Origin: Sphagnum compactum
Taxonomy: Eukaryota; Bryophyta; Sphagnopsida; Sphagnales
Assembly: GCA_965153455.1 (NCBI GenBank)
Contig: OZ234493.1
Coordinates: 7,058,213-7,122,212 of the forward strand
Direction of reading: 5' to 3'
Length of the DNA: 64,000 nucleotides
The notes under the pieces are model-generated. The model made no database searches, was not told the DNA's origin, and saw only the letters and a list, made by a program, of their open reading frames with translations. This document shows, one piece after another, positions 24,250-36,842 of the stretch. Both the position numbers and the translations under genes were made by a program. Every line of letters begins with the position of its first letter. Within the stretch, counting starts at the first letter, position 1.

Positions 24250-27070
24250 ATAACAAAGGTTAAAGCACGCTAAAGGGCAATACTAACATGCTGCCTTAAA
24301 AATTGAATTAAAAAAGATAAGGATAAATGACCTCCTAATTGTCTATCATGGAAAATAAGGGTACATTCCCTGATGAAATGATCCATATCACGCATGGGTA
24401 CATTGTGCACCTCCATGGCAATCGGAATAAAATGGTGCCCCTCATGAAGCCTTATATACTTATGGATTTTAGCACTGGCACTAAGTTTCATAACTACACA
24501 TGCTGGTTGAATAATGACACTCAAAGCCATTGTCTCCCGCATTGGGTCAATAACCACGACATCGGCAATGAGGACCTGGTCCATTTGGGTCATGTAGAGA
24601 TCGGCTTGTAATGAAATTGTTGACATAAGGGTGTACCATTGCTCTTTCCATACAGCGTGCGCACTCTTGTGAACAAGGGCATACGTGTCGTTTCGGATGG
24701 CATCATGTGTGGTTATTCATTGACCTCCAAACGGGCAATGAGCTAAGTGCTTGCTAGATGCGTCCAACCCATGTCCACACTCACACATGAGGAGACTAGA
24801 TGCTAAGGGTTGAATCAAATCGAAACAAAAACGCAACATTGAGGTGAAAGTCAAGTGTGCGATGTGAAACGAATAGATAAATGGCCTAACAACCAACCAT
24901 ATCCCTACCCCTTTGCCCGAATGAGAATGAATGCGAATTCTGGATGCTAAGGAAATGGAATCATATTCCAAGATAGACTTAAAGGATGTGTTGTGGTGGA
25001 AATCCATCAAAGATGCTTGTAGACTTGGGGTGTCAGTAACTGCCAGACTCTTAAAAGAAAGGTGCATATCCCTTGTTGTAGAAGGAAGGCCATTTCGCGT
25101 TACACATAGGTAAAAATGAAATAGGTGTCGGCCCCCTCTCAACTTGAGCAACATATTCTTCCAAAACGGGTCTATCGAAAATACAAAACCTAGAGCACAA
25201 ATACGGAGCCACCAAAACCCAACTCCTTAGAAAAGTAGATGGGGCACAATCCTCCATAGAGAAAAGGCCTATATCATCAAAACATATCGGTAGTTGAGCC
25301 TGACGCCTCGTTAAGGGGCCTTAAAAAGATTCACACGATCCTAGACCCATAATGTCCCCGCATACTTGCATAACTCTCCTATCAAAACCCCCCAAAAAGA
25401 GATAAGAAGGAAGAAGGAAGTATTGTCCGTGTGAGATAAGTAGGTCAATGAGCTACACATGAAGACAAAATGCCCAAAACAACCTGGGCGTTTTCCAAGA
25501 AAGGAAGATCATCAATATGCGCCATGTCCTGAGATAAAGCCTCATCCAAAAAATGGGTGGCAAAGTCTTGAGAACCCACAAGCACACCCAAAATGCGTAA
25601 GCCATATGTGACCAAAGTATAGCTTTGAAGAATATTTATACTTGGAGAAAGAGATCCCTGATGGATTCTAAAGTTTGCACTTTGACCTTAAACCCAACTT
25701 GGGAATTGGGTTGTAAGGTGGTCAAAAGCGCGAGTAATTTCATTCAAAGGCCCCATGATGTGGGTATCGTCTGCTAGGGGTGGAAAAGTGCAGTCGGGGG
25801 CCCACGCGATGGTCTCTAGGAGAGCTTGATAATGGGCCAAAGCAAATAAAGGACCTCCTAGGGGGGTCACCTTGCCTCGTGCCTAAAGATGATTTAATAA
25901 TGGTGACCCCCTCCACATGTTACCCATGTTGGTAATAAAAAAAAAATGAACGCCATAAAACAAATTGGTAAAATAGACAATGTTCATCAAAGGCCCCCCG
26001 ACATCACATAACTTTCTAAAAATAGTAGTTTGAGAAATGTTGTTAAAAGCATTTTAGACATCAACCTACAACACGGCCCAATTAGGGTGTAGGTCGAGGA
26101 AGGCTTGGATGCCAAAAGGGATGGCCTCATAGTCTCCAAGGGTCAAAAATCCAAATTGGTGGGGTGATAGGTGCTCGTAAAACGGCCCCTGAAGCTGAAA
26201 GATAGTGGAATGATTAATAAGTTGAAGAAACATCTTGCCCATGGTAATGGGATGAAGACCACTAGTGTCCTTTGGCATTGCCAACAATTTGTTGGCCCCT
26301 AACACTGGGGTCATCGACCTAAGGATATCCCCACAAGTAACAATAGTTGCAACCTGGAATAATTCTGAAAACCTTGAGGATGGGTCCTTTGGTATGAAGC
26401 ATCCCGAAAGATGCTCATATATCATCCTAAAAAGCCATCTGAAGACAAATGGGGAACAATGGCTAAAGCTTGGGTAAACATAATCCTATCTAGGACAAAA
26501 ATGTGCTTAGGTTGATAATTAAAAATAGGTGAAAGGACAAGGTCTGAAGGAGGAAGGTGTAGTTGGCGCAGGGCAGCAACGATGTCTTCCAAAGGAATAA
26601 CTGGCGTCATGGATTGGAGAGCTCTGGCAATGCAACTGTATTCATCAGCTCTCCTTAAAGTTAGACATCGGCAAAAACAAGTGGTCGAAGAGTCTTCCCA
26701 TGAGTGGAGAGAACGGGGCGCACAAAAGGCACGTGAAAATTCTTCTTGAAGAGAAGATCAATTGCCCGCTAAAAACCTCCTGAGGTGAGCAGAAACTTCT
26801 CGTTGACCTAAACAACCACCTCGAATATAACGCAAACACCAATGTGGCAACATGAGGATTAGGTACCATGTTAATTCGTCCATCGAGTTTCAGGCAATTT
26901 GGTCAAGGGGTAAGTGAAAAGCATGCCTGACCTCGCCTTAGATGGTTCGAAAGATTTTACGAAACAAATGAGGGCACACAAAACAAGATTTAAATAGCCC
27001 CAAGATGGAGTTAGACTGGGCCCGAATCTAACCCCAAAAAGCAAGAGGAATAAAACCAAGAAGAAACATA
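24250..27070 (-). mobile_element. Decayed non-LTR retroelement: RT, zinc knuckle, nuclease-like C-terminus
   Basis: Read on the minus strand from about 27,070 down, broken frames form one polyprotein. KLLAMPKDTSGLHPITMGK and FYEHLSPHQFGF (about 26190-26300) are the early reverse-transcriptase blocks. VDV.NAFN (about 26030-26070) is the first catalytic-Asp block, with stops in place of Gln and Glu. TPLGGPLFALAHYQALLE and FPPLADDTHIMGP (about 25750-25870) are the following blocks, with LADD in place of YADD. A CxC...HxxxC knuckle (CECGHGLD, then KHLAHC) lies at 24720-24790. Downstream, LIADVVVIDP, KIHKY and FIPIAMEVHN (about 24400-24575) resemble the restriction-like endonuclease of R2-type elements. 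The latter part of the element thus runs RT, knuckle, nuclease. A 19-C run lies at 27297-27315, upstream of the first ORF-like piece. It is inactive. Confidence 0.72.
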
Positions 27071-29332
27071 GGAGGGGAAGACACCTGCAAAGAAAAAACA
27101 GCCTAGCTAGCCTGGGGACAAGTCTAAGAAGAAGGTGAGCACTCTTGACATGCCTTGAGAGGCCGCCTAAAGTGCAAAGACTAGAACAAAGAGGACAAGG
27201 GGTATCTTAAATTGACGGGGGACACAATGAAGGAGCCATCTGACAACAAAAATAACTATTAAAAAAAAACCATAGGAAGCGAAACCCCAAGTAGGTCCCC
27301 CCCCCCCCCCCCCCCAAACGGTACTGAAATTTCCTGCCATTAGTCACCAACGACGGTAAGCCCGGTCGTGGTTGCCATGGTGAAAGAACTTTGTCACGAA
27401 GCAGCAGCATTTCCTAATTGGTTGTTGTGGATTTCAATCGTAACAAGAGTTGACACTTTGTTGTTGCATGTGTTTGTTATGACACTTGTGTCATTGTTGC
27501 ATCACCTTTCGACCATCGTTCGGTCACTCTGCTGTTTCTTGTAGTTGTTGTTGTAAGCTTTTTCGTAGCTACAACTTCTTTCCCTCTTTCCTTCCTTTCC
27601 CATTGCTTCAAGTAGTGAGGAACACATTTGTAATATGTAGGTGTTTGTCTCAATAGTCATAGCCAAACAACAACATATGTATACCACATGATGTAGTCAT
27701 TGATGCATCTTCAATTGAAACCCAAATGAGTTTTTTGCAAATTTCGATTTTCATTCTTTCTAATGGAGTTTTGGATGCAAATAGATTTTGAATTACAAAG
27801 ATCCTAAACCTTTCATGGGGTTGGGATTCAAATTCCCATCAAGGATTTTAAGCTTCAATTTTTTCTTTCAAAATAATGCACAATGCAAGGTGGTTTTGTG
27901 TAGGAAGGTAGTGTGATGGATGCCAATAATAATGCAATAGTAACGATAATGGAACAAAATTGGAAGTCATGGGCTATGGTAATATGTAGATGTACTTTTT
28001 AAAAAGATATGTTTGCAAAGATCTTGGACAATCTAATTCCTTCATCTTCTTTATGAGGTTTTGTACCACAATTTCGCCATCAAGTGCTATGTGTGTTAAT
28101 AATCTTTCAATGCTTTTAATGAGTGTTTAGGGTTGAGACTTGACAATCTATATAAATGCTCCCCTTAGGCTCCCACCTTTATATTGCCAATTCTTTTTCT
28201 CTTGATCCAAAGGTTAGAATGACATACATTCATGATTTTGTTAAGCTGCAAGTTTTAAAGATGATCACCACGACTTTGTAAGAGATTTCATCCTTTTGTT
28301 GTTGTTCTATGTCACCAAATGTACTCCCATTGCAAGAACCTTGTAGTCAAATACATTTACTTGGTGAAACACATATTGCCAGTTCCTTTGATCACACTTG
28401 TTGACAATGTAACCACTTTGCAAACATTTCGAAATGACAACTCACTATTGTAACCACTTTTCAATCTAAAGAAGCTATCGAATCTCCTTCTCACACAAAT
28501 ATTTAGCCACCTATGCTAATTGAAGCTTTAGTTGTGTAACCACATTAACAACTACCTAGACTTGATTTTTTTAAAAAGACAAATTGACTATCAGAATTCA
28601 GCACCTACTTTTGATTACCACCTCAAACATGCATCTTATTTTGATGACACCCACATCTAGGAACATTAACTTATCACCTATTACAAGAAGAGTGAATTTC
28701 TTTTCACTTTTTAAAATTCACTAATAATTATTCTCTCCACCATGCTAGCACCCACACCTGCACCTTGACCTTTTTGAGGTGAGGCCTCTCAGGTGCCATA
28801 TAAAGCTCAACAAATGTTAGATTTGGACTTCAAGACTTGATTTAATCTAAGCATGGGATATTTGCAATATTTACAAGCAATTTAAATGGATTTTGCCTAT
28901 GGTACCAGCCGGGGTGCTAATTCACCCAAGGCACTTCTTCACTAGGCACCTCTTTTTTATTCTTCCAATGTGGGTGATAAACTACAATATGTTTCAAACA
29001 TGTGGTCAACCAAATGAGTAAAATAAAAAATAAACGTATATATGTTTCTTGGTTTTGAGGTACCTAGTTATGAACAATTTTTTCAAATGAGATGGATATG
29101 TTGATCCAACAATCTCATTATTCCCATGTTGATATGTGTATGGAACAGAATTTTAAACTTGGTGGATCATCTTGTGTAGAGCTTGAAAGAATTGGTGAGA
29201 TTTGCTTTGAGAGTGTCATAACTTCTACATCCAATGAGATTGTTTAATACATTGGAGAACACTACATATAATAAGTAAAGCTTGTTAGCCATCCTTCTCC
29301 TTTTCAGTATTGGGGAAAGTCGGGTACCAAAT
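27071..29332. other. Intergenic DNA, possibly the retroelement 5' region at its left end
   Basis: The stretch 27,071-27,420 keeps the GC-richer composition of the retroelement and includes a 19-base C run (27297-27315). It may be the element's 5' UTR. From about 27,430 on, DNA is AT-rich, with no recognised gene. Confidence 0.4.
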
Positions 29333-30165
29333 CCTAAGGTCAGTTTCGTTATTAAATAATCCTCAAAATAGTGAAATGAAATTTTGTGGAAATATGAAGT
29401 TGACATGTTGAAAATCATCATAATTATCATAGGCTACATTCTGAATAATTTCACTACTCATATATCACATTATTATAGTAGACGATGAAAAACATATATA
29501 ATTTCAAAATTTTAAAATGAATTCATCTTTTGAAGAAAAAAAATTATTCGTTTTGTCATTGTGGAAACTGACCCTAGGCTACGGTAGTAGTTTCCTACCC
29601 ATCCTTCTCCATTTCACTCTTGGGGAAAGTCTTGTGTCTTGTGCCATCCCCAATGCCCATCACCATTTTGTTTTTTTTCTCTTTCTCTCTCTCTCTCTCA
29701 CTCTCTCTCTTCTTTTTGGCATTCCAATTTCTTTGTCACAAGCTACCTTCCTTTTTTTTTTGTGTCTTTTAATCACAAGTCAAAATTTGGAACTCCCAAG
29801 ACCCTAATCCACAAGCATTCTTGTTTCAAAGAGTCGTCACCATAATATCACCAGGACTCATGCATGGTATATAGGTACCATTGTAGCCTAGGGTCACTTT
29901 CCACAATGGACAAAATGAATAATTAGTTTTTGTCAAAAAATATTCGTTTTTTATAAATTTGAAATTATTGTTATTATTATTTCATGATGTACTACAATAT
30001 AATATAATATAAGATATTGTCATATGAGGAGTGAAATTACTCAGATTTGTAGCCTACAAATATTATGATGATTTTCAACACCTCAGCTTCATATTTCCAT
30101 GAAAATTAGTTTCACTATTTTAAAGGGTTATTTAATGACAAAACCAAACCCTAGGGTAAAGTACC
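29333..30165. mobile_element. Foldback (long inverted repeat) element
   Basis: The left arm, about 29333-29590, is the reverse complement of the right arm, about 29868-30165, with scattered mismatches. Matching landmarks are TATTTAATAA/TTATTAAATA, CATATTTCCA/TGGAAATATG, GATGATTTTCAACA/TGTTGAAAATCATC, and CCTAGGGTCA.TTTCCACAAT near 29885 against its complement near 29560. The central spacer (29591-29867) includes a CT microsatellite at about 29676-29710. It also carries a second copy of the CCATCCTTCTCC.TTTCA phrase found just outside the left arm (29290). No transposase is inside, so it would be non-autonomous. Confidence 0.75.
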
Positions 30166-30219
30166 AACCTGGTTTCAAAATAAAATTGACATGATTTTGT
30201 CTCCTTTGGCTCTCCTCTA

Positions 30220-30558
30220 TTTGGCCTTGCTTACCAAGGCAAGGATATTGTGTGTAAATTCATCATAGAGTATAGTAGCTTAAGGGATTTTCCCTAGGTA
30301 ATAATAATAATAGGTCTATTTTTCTATGAGGCTTTTTGAAAGATGATATTTTGGGCTTGTGTTGAAACTTGAGAGTAGTTATAGAGTTATGATATTTTGA
30401 ATGAATTTGGTTTCTTTGAGAGTATTTTTTTTTGAAGAATACATATTTTTGCATGGTGAAAGAAAATATTTGAATTTTCATAATTCTTCTTCTTTTGCCT
30501 TAAGACACTTTCTAATGGAAATGGCAAGGCCACAATGTGTGACACACCCCTTTGTTTG
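30220..30558 (+). mobile_element. MITE-like element, copy A
   Basis: A roughly 335-bp AT-rich element begins TTGGCCTTGCTTACCAAGGC. It has GCAAGGCCA at 30524-30532, complementary to the opening TGGCCTTGC (30222-30230), and similarity continues to ACACACCCCTT. A diverged copy lies inverted at 33138-33457. It has no coding capacity. The short terminal repeats and AT-rich interior fit a miniature inverted-repeat transposon, but no target-site duplication was clear. Confidence 0.65.
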
Positions 30559-33137
30559 TTTTTGCACTAGCTAAAATTGAACTAAGCTTGGAATAGGCAT
30601 TAATTAATTAAGTAATTAATTAATTAATTGTTAAGCGAATCCTTAATCTCTGCTCACAGTTTTAAACTTCCCATATTCTCCGGAGCAAAATAATCAGCTG
30701 TATCCAAAAATTATTTATTTATTTATAAAAAATAGCAAATTTTTTAAAGCACAATAATGGCTTTTTGTTGGGGGGGGTCCAGGTTTTTAGGATGCCCTAG
30801 ATTCGCTCGGCCTTTTGCTTCTCGCCGCAGTTTACCGTCCAGCCGTGGTAGCAAATGCAGATAACGACACGGATTACGCGCGTAATGGGCGAGTACCTGA
30901 TCACGGGTTCTGTTGCACTTTACAGAATGCCCCTAGGTCTAGAGTCTAGAATGTCTCTCTTCCCTAGGAGACCTCCCCCCCCCCCTTGAGGCTTGGAAAG
31001 GTGAAACTTCTATTTTTCCTAGTGAAAATGAAAATATATTCCCCTCTATCATTTTCATCCTTTCCCCCCCAAAAAAAAAAATCCTTGTTTAAAATTATTA
31101 TTAAATTATTATGAATAATTTGACTAAGTTGTTCAAAATTTGTACCTATTATTATTGTAGGTCTAGAATTAACAACCCATAAAGGGCTTGGTTTATCAAT
31201 AAATGTTTATGGATAATCTTGCATAGGGTGTTGAATTTAGAGACAATTAGTTTCTAATCAATTGTCATTATTATGTGGGTTTTAGCCACATAAATGATAA
31301 GATGGGTTTAGGGTTTAGGGTGGTAACTTTATAAACTCTTAAAACTGGCTTAATTTCATATGAGAGTCGGGCATCCTACTCATATGGTTTTGTTTCGAAG
31401 GTGCCTAGTTGACAAACTCACTTGTTTGTTGCTAAGTTTGTTGCAAAATGAATAACACCATTTAAGCCATACCCACTTGCAAGGCAACCATGAGTACCAT
31501 ACCATCCAATTTGCTTGATGATCTTTGTTATCAATTGACAACAACATATATTATACACATGTGAAAGTAAAAGATGTATGTGAAAATATTTGCCATAGGT
31601 CAAATTTGCAATCAAAATTGTTGAAAATAAGTGATGTAAAAATTGGGACATTGAACTTCTTTTTACCCCCACAGAAAAAACTGTATGCCTTTAATGGACC
31701 ATAGAATTTGGCAACAAATTCCCCCATGCCCAATGCCCATGGCATCTATCCTACATAAAATTCCATGAACATTTTTAGAAATTGGCTAAAAAGGAATGTT
31801 CCACCAACAACAATGAGACAAAGTCTTAACATAATTGGACATGAAGCTTCATTGGTCAAGTTCATCAATATATGCCTGAAAGGGGTTTTTTTCATGATTT
31901 TCTAATGGAATAGGTACCACATCTAAGTATATTATTATGAAGGGAAAAGCTTTCCTTGACATGAAAATATAATGCTCTTATCTCACATACAAATATTTTT
32001 CAAGTCATGTGATGAACTTAAATTATGGTAGTCGTTATTTACCATACCATTTGATTGGGTAGACCACTTATTAAACCCAAACAACCTCTATTCCCACTTG
32101 ATCTTAGACATTTGAACTTGTTTCTTAACCGATGAAAGTTTGTCATGTTCGATTAATGTTACATACTAAGATCATATATTCTAGTTACATGGCCAATGTC
32201 CTTTCATTCTATAAGCTTGCACAATTTTCATCTTACCTATTATTCATGAAAAACATTCATTATGTGGATGTTATTAAAATGTGAACCTAAACTTTATTGC
32301 ATTATTAGATTTGCTAAACCTTTACTTACGACCATTTTTGCTTTCATTACTCATTGTGCTTTTCTTTGTAGTTTTCCTTTTTTTTCTTTTCCTTTTCTTG
32401 AATTGACCTCCTTGTTTCCAGCATGGAGTCAACTAAAAGCAAAGCCAATGGTTATGGAAAACCAACTTTCCTTATTGCATAGCCCAGCTTTTGGGTTTTA
32501 AAATAATTTATTGCATTGTCATTATATTAGATTGTCATAGGCCTACAATTAGAATGATGTCACATATATATATATATATATTATGCTTCTACAATGTGGA
32601 AGAATGTGTATTGGACGTATTTGATTAAATTATAAACTATACCAGGATATTGATAGCTAGAAGATTCTTTTTTTGGGGCTATCAAGAATTCACAAAAAAA
32701 ATATTTTCATGATTATTTGGTTGATTGTGTCTATTCATTGGACTTGGAATTTGTAGCCCCAAGAATTGGTCACATGTGTAAGAAACAATCATGCAAAAAC
32801 TTGGGACCTTTTACATTTCTAGTTTTGAACCAAAATTTTGATGTACAACAATGTACACAAGTGAAAAATCACCACCATCGTAAGAATTATTTTAATTTGG
32901 ACTATTCATTCTTTTCTCACTTATATTTATCTCGTAACTAATATGGGTGGATAGTGGAAAAAAAACCATGAGATCCTAATTCATAAAAAGTGATACCCCA
33001 ATTGTGATTGAGCGCAATTGGAAATATTGCACGTGATAACATGAAAAATGCATGGTTTGATTGTAGACATAATAAGATTATTGGTTAAGTGCAAAGTGAA
33101 ACCATCATTAATTATTTAATTATAATCCTTCATGTTA
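30559..33137. other. Spacer between inverted MITE-like copies
   Basis: Mostly AT-rich, with ATTA-type repeats (30597-30631), a CpG-rich patch at about 30765-30990 ending in an 11-C run (30975-30985), a telomere-type run at 31304-31320 and (TA)n at about 32566-32582. No gene is recognised. Confidence 0.45.
31304..31320 (+). repeat. Short interstitial telomere-type repeat
   Basis: GGGTTTAGGGTTTAGGG matches two units of the plant telomere repeat inside transposon-rich DNA. Confidence 0.6.
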
Positions 33138-33457
33138 ACAAGGGGTGTGCCACATTGTGGCCTTATCATTGACATAAAATAAATATCTTAAGGCAAAAGA
33201 AAAATTATGGAAATTCAAATATTTCACCATGCAAAAATATAATCTTCAAAAAAATCCTTTCAAAAAAGAAACCAAAATCCTTCAAGATATCGTAACTCTA
33301 TAACTAATCTCAAGTTTCAAAACAAGCCAAAAATATCATCTTTCAAAAATCCTCATATAAAAAATAGACCTATTACCTAGGAGCCAAAATCGCTTATGCT
33401 ACTATACTCCATAATGAATCTAAATAAAATATCCTTGCCTTGGTAGGCAAGGCCAAC
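33138..33457 (-). mobile_element. MITE-like element, copy B (inverted)
   Basis: This is the reverse complement of copy A. It runs from AAGGGGTGTGCCACATTGTGG on the left to CCTTGCCTTGGTAGGCAAGGCC on the right, with agreement along the whole length and small indels. Together with copy A it forms a large inverted repeat around a 2.6-kb spacer, so the pair may also be terminal repeats of one bigger element. Confidence 0.65.
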
Positions 33458-33899
33458 AAAGTGACAACCTTTTCAAATCATTCATGATCTACATCAATTT
33501 CTCCATATTTTTATAATGAAGTTTAATAGTAAAAAATATATAATGATATCCATTAGACTCATTGCTACATGCACACCTATTCATTTACTAATGCATCCCT
33601 TGAGGGATGGTGTTTAACACCACCTTTATGCCCTCCAATAATATGAACAATATACTTTCATGTAAAACATGTGTCACAAATGAACATAATCGATTGTCCA
33701 TGTGAACTATTGTATGACATGTAATGTAACTAGGTAAAAGCATGTAGGTAGTTTAAAACAAAATTTGTCTTTTACAACCAACCATTTTGGAACTATGAAC
33801 AATTGGTTGTCATTTGCAACTAGATTGGTCATGTTGGTAATTAAAAAAATTAACACCATCTATTTTTTGGGCTATCTGCTTTTATGTGCAACTAATAAC
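33458..33899. other. AT-rich intergenic DNA
   Basis: No gene, RNA or defined repeat is seen. Confidence 0.4.
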
Positions 33900-34320
33900 A
33901 TGCAATTAATTGTGTATGTGGACTAATATATAGTGTATACCTAAGCTACCTAGATTAATATACATAATATACCTACACGAGCTAATATATCTATGTTATT
34001 GACACTAGGGTATACATCATAACTATTAGCTTAAGCTAGGTAGGATAAGTAGCCTAGCTTATCTAGCATAAATATATTAGTCTAAGTAGCATAAGTCACT
34101 TAAACCAATATACCTAAATAACTACCTAGGCTAGTTAGGCAAAAATATTAATATACGTAACTTAATATGCCTATGCTACTTAGGCCTAGCCTCTAGTATA
34201 ATATACCATATATATTTATTTAATTTGGTTTAATATAATAGATTTAGGCCTAGCCTAGTTTAATATAGCTTAGGCTAATATAACATTTAGGTATCAAATA
34301 ATATACTAGATACTAGACTG
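33900..34320. repeat. CTAG/TTAGG-rich low-complexity block
   Basis: This block is dominated by short, mutually complementary words (CCTAGG, GCCTAGCC, CTTAGGC, TAAGCTA, AATATACCTA). Examples are TTAGGCCTAGCCT (34180, 34245) and GGCTAGTTAGGC (34131). It is neither a simple microsatellite nor an exact tandem array. It looks like a decayed satellite able to form many small hairpins. Confidence 0.6.
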
Positions 34321-36842
34321 TTTAGGTTTTTAGGTGTTCGTCTTCATATCAAAGGTGGTTGCAAGTTAGGGTGGTTCATTTTGGGTGGATGCAACTTTTC
34401 CTAAAGTTCATATTTTAAAATTTTACATGGAAAAACTCTACAAAACTGATATTAAATGGCAATTATGTGATGATTAATGAACTAACAAAATTCAAATGAA
34501 TAAAAGCCCAACTAGACAATTCTTTGACATACATGTTAAAGAAAAACCAATCAATCCAACAATAAATTATTGAGTTGTAAACTTTTGAAAATAAGGTTCA
34601 AATTTGGTCATTCAAAAGTCCATAGCTATTTGTTGACTTAGGTTTTTAAATTTTCTTTTGTTCAATTCATGTTTTCTTTTTGAACATGTATCACATAATA
34701 AATCCTTGTTAAACATCTTGAGATGAAATCACATTGAATTTAAGTGCATTTGAATATTCATATATATTTGAGACCATAATTCATGAGTTCATTTCAAAAG
34801 TCCATTGCTATATGTTTGGTGTATATTGATTAAATTTCATCATTATGTACATATTTTTATTTAAGAACACAATTTTAATCCATAAATAAAATTCTACATT
34901 GTTGATTTTACCATACTTTTGTAACATTTGAATAAAATACATTGTGTAAAAAGTTCCATGTGATGCAAAAAGTGAACCACCTTAACTTGCAACCACCTTC
35001 AAGTGGTTATCTTTTAATTATTGCAATATTATGTCATCTTTGTCTTTCAGTTAAGGTAAACTAATTGTGATGATCGACTTTATGTTAATGTTTTTTGAAT
35101 TGGGGCAAAGTGATTGTCTTTGTGTTAATTTTTTTGAACTAAGGCAAAGTGATCATGATGATCACGTTTGTGTGGATATGCTTTGAAATGTAACAACATT
35201 TCATGGTGATGATTTTCAAGCTTTTGTCATCTTCCAAGTTTTCTCCATCTCTATTTCCTTTGTTTTGTTTTAGGTTTGTTGTTTGTTGAACAAACTAACA
35301 TTCATTGGAGCGAGGTAAGTTTTTTGCCTTTTTTTTGTTTCTATTATTGTTGTTGGTTGTTGTATGTGTGTTTGTTCATATTATGTTTTTTTACATCATA
35401 AATGTTTGTTTGTTGTTATATACATGAATGTGTTTTTTGGGTTGTCATTGTTATTCTTGCTCCCCCTTTGTCAAACCTCCACCCTTTTTCTTTACATGCA
35501 ACTTCTAAAACAATAACGTGCCCATATACATTGTGGTTTTCAATGACATCCATGAGTGCTATGTAATTGCCCATAACAACAATTTGTGATGAAAAGGACA
35601 TGATGTTAAATTTTTGTTTCATACTAAAATAGAACTTGAATCACATGAAGCCTCCAATGTTAAAGTTGAAGTACAATGGGGGATTTTCATTCCATAGTTC
35701 CTATCCAACTAAGATGCATGGTCTCCTTTTCATTAGACATAAGGGTATTGGGCTTTTTTTTTTGTGAATGATGGTGTGGCGTACCAAATATTAATGTTGT
35801 GTAGGTATTGAAAGGAGGGTCAAGTATCACCCGAGTATTAAATTTTGAACATTTGCAAATATTAGATTCAATGAAATCTAGATTAATATTTGGATCCCTA
35901 GTTATCTATTGTGTGAAAACTAGCCTTGAGATTTGAATCCTTTCCATATCTTTCAAAATGTTGATACTTGGGGCGTGGTAAAAGGGTGGAAGCAAAGTAA
36001 GGTTCTTAGGCTTAGTTCTAGGCTACATAAAAACCATAGGAATGATAAGTATTTTGTTTCTCAAGCTGATTTGGTTCAATGAAAATAAATTTCAACAAAC
36101 TTTGCTTGTTAAAATGAAATTGTAACAAACATTTTATATGTAGTTCAATAAATTGTGCCCTAAATTGTTAATATTCTACCCATTAACCTTTTGTAAAACA
36201 CAAGGTCATACACATTGGAACATCATATAACAAAATTAGGAAGCCCATAATATTTGTGCTTTCTCCATTATGACCATTCCTTCAACAACGTTTTGGTGTT
36301 TTAATCTTCCAAGTTCACCATTTTAATGGCAATGGGTACAATTTTGATTGAAAGTTTCTTTGAGAAAGTCCATAATTTCTATTCAAGAATCAAGACTTAT
36401 AAAAAAAAATTTGACAATGCTCTAGGTTGTGCAATTGGTTTGGAATAACCATGACAAAATTGGCATTATTGCCAAAACTTCCATTTAGCACATGCATTTT
36501 CATAAAATATTTGCCAATTTGTTTGACCTAGGTATTTGATTTTGTTAATAACCACCATTTATTAACATATTTATTAATAACTAAATGATTATTAAAAAAA
36601 TTAACAATGATTTTTGTGATTAATGTTTTTCATAATTGGCTTGTGAAAACTATTTTAGATAAGTGATTATAATCAAGTTTATAAAAATTGACTTTTTGAG
36701 AATTTTCTATAAAAAAAAATAAAAATTTCATACCTTCCCTTGGTCTTCAAAAAAAGTAAATTAAAAAAAACATGCAAGTTTTTCAAAGCTTTCGTGAAAA
36801 CCAAATCTTATCGTTATCATAGAAATTGATAACTACCAAACA
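34321..36842. other. AT-rich intergenic DNA, no gene seen
   Basis: A phrase near 34345-34400 (GGTGGTTGCAAGTTAGGGTGGTTC) is complemented near 34975-35000 (GAACCACCTTAACTTGCAACCACC). These bound a roughly 650-bp inverted-repeat unit with short ends, possibly another small transposon. Nothing coding is recognised. Confidence 0.45.
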
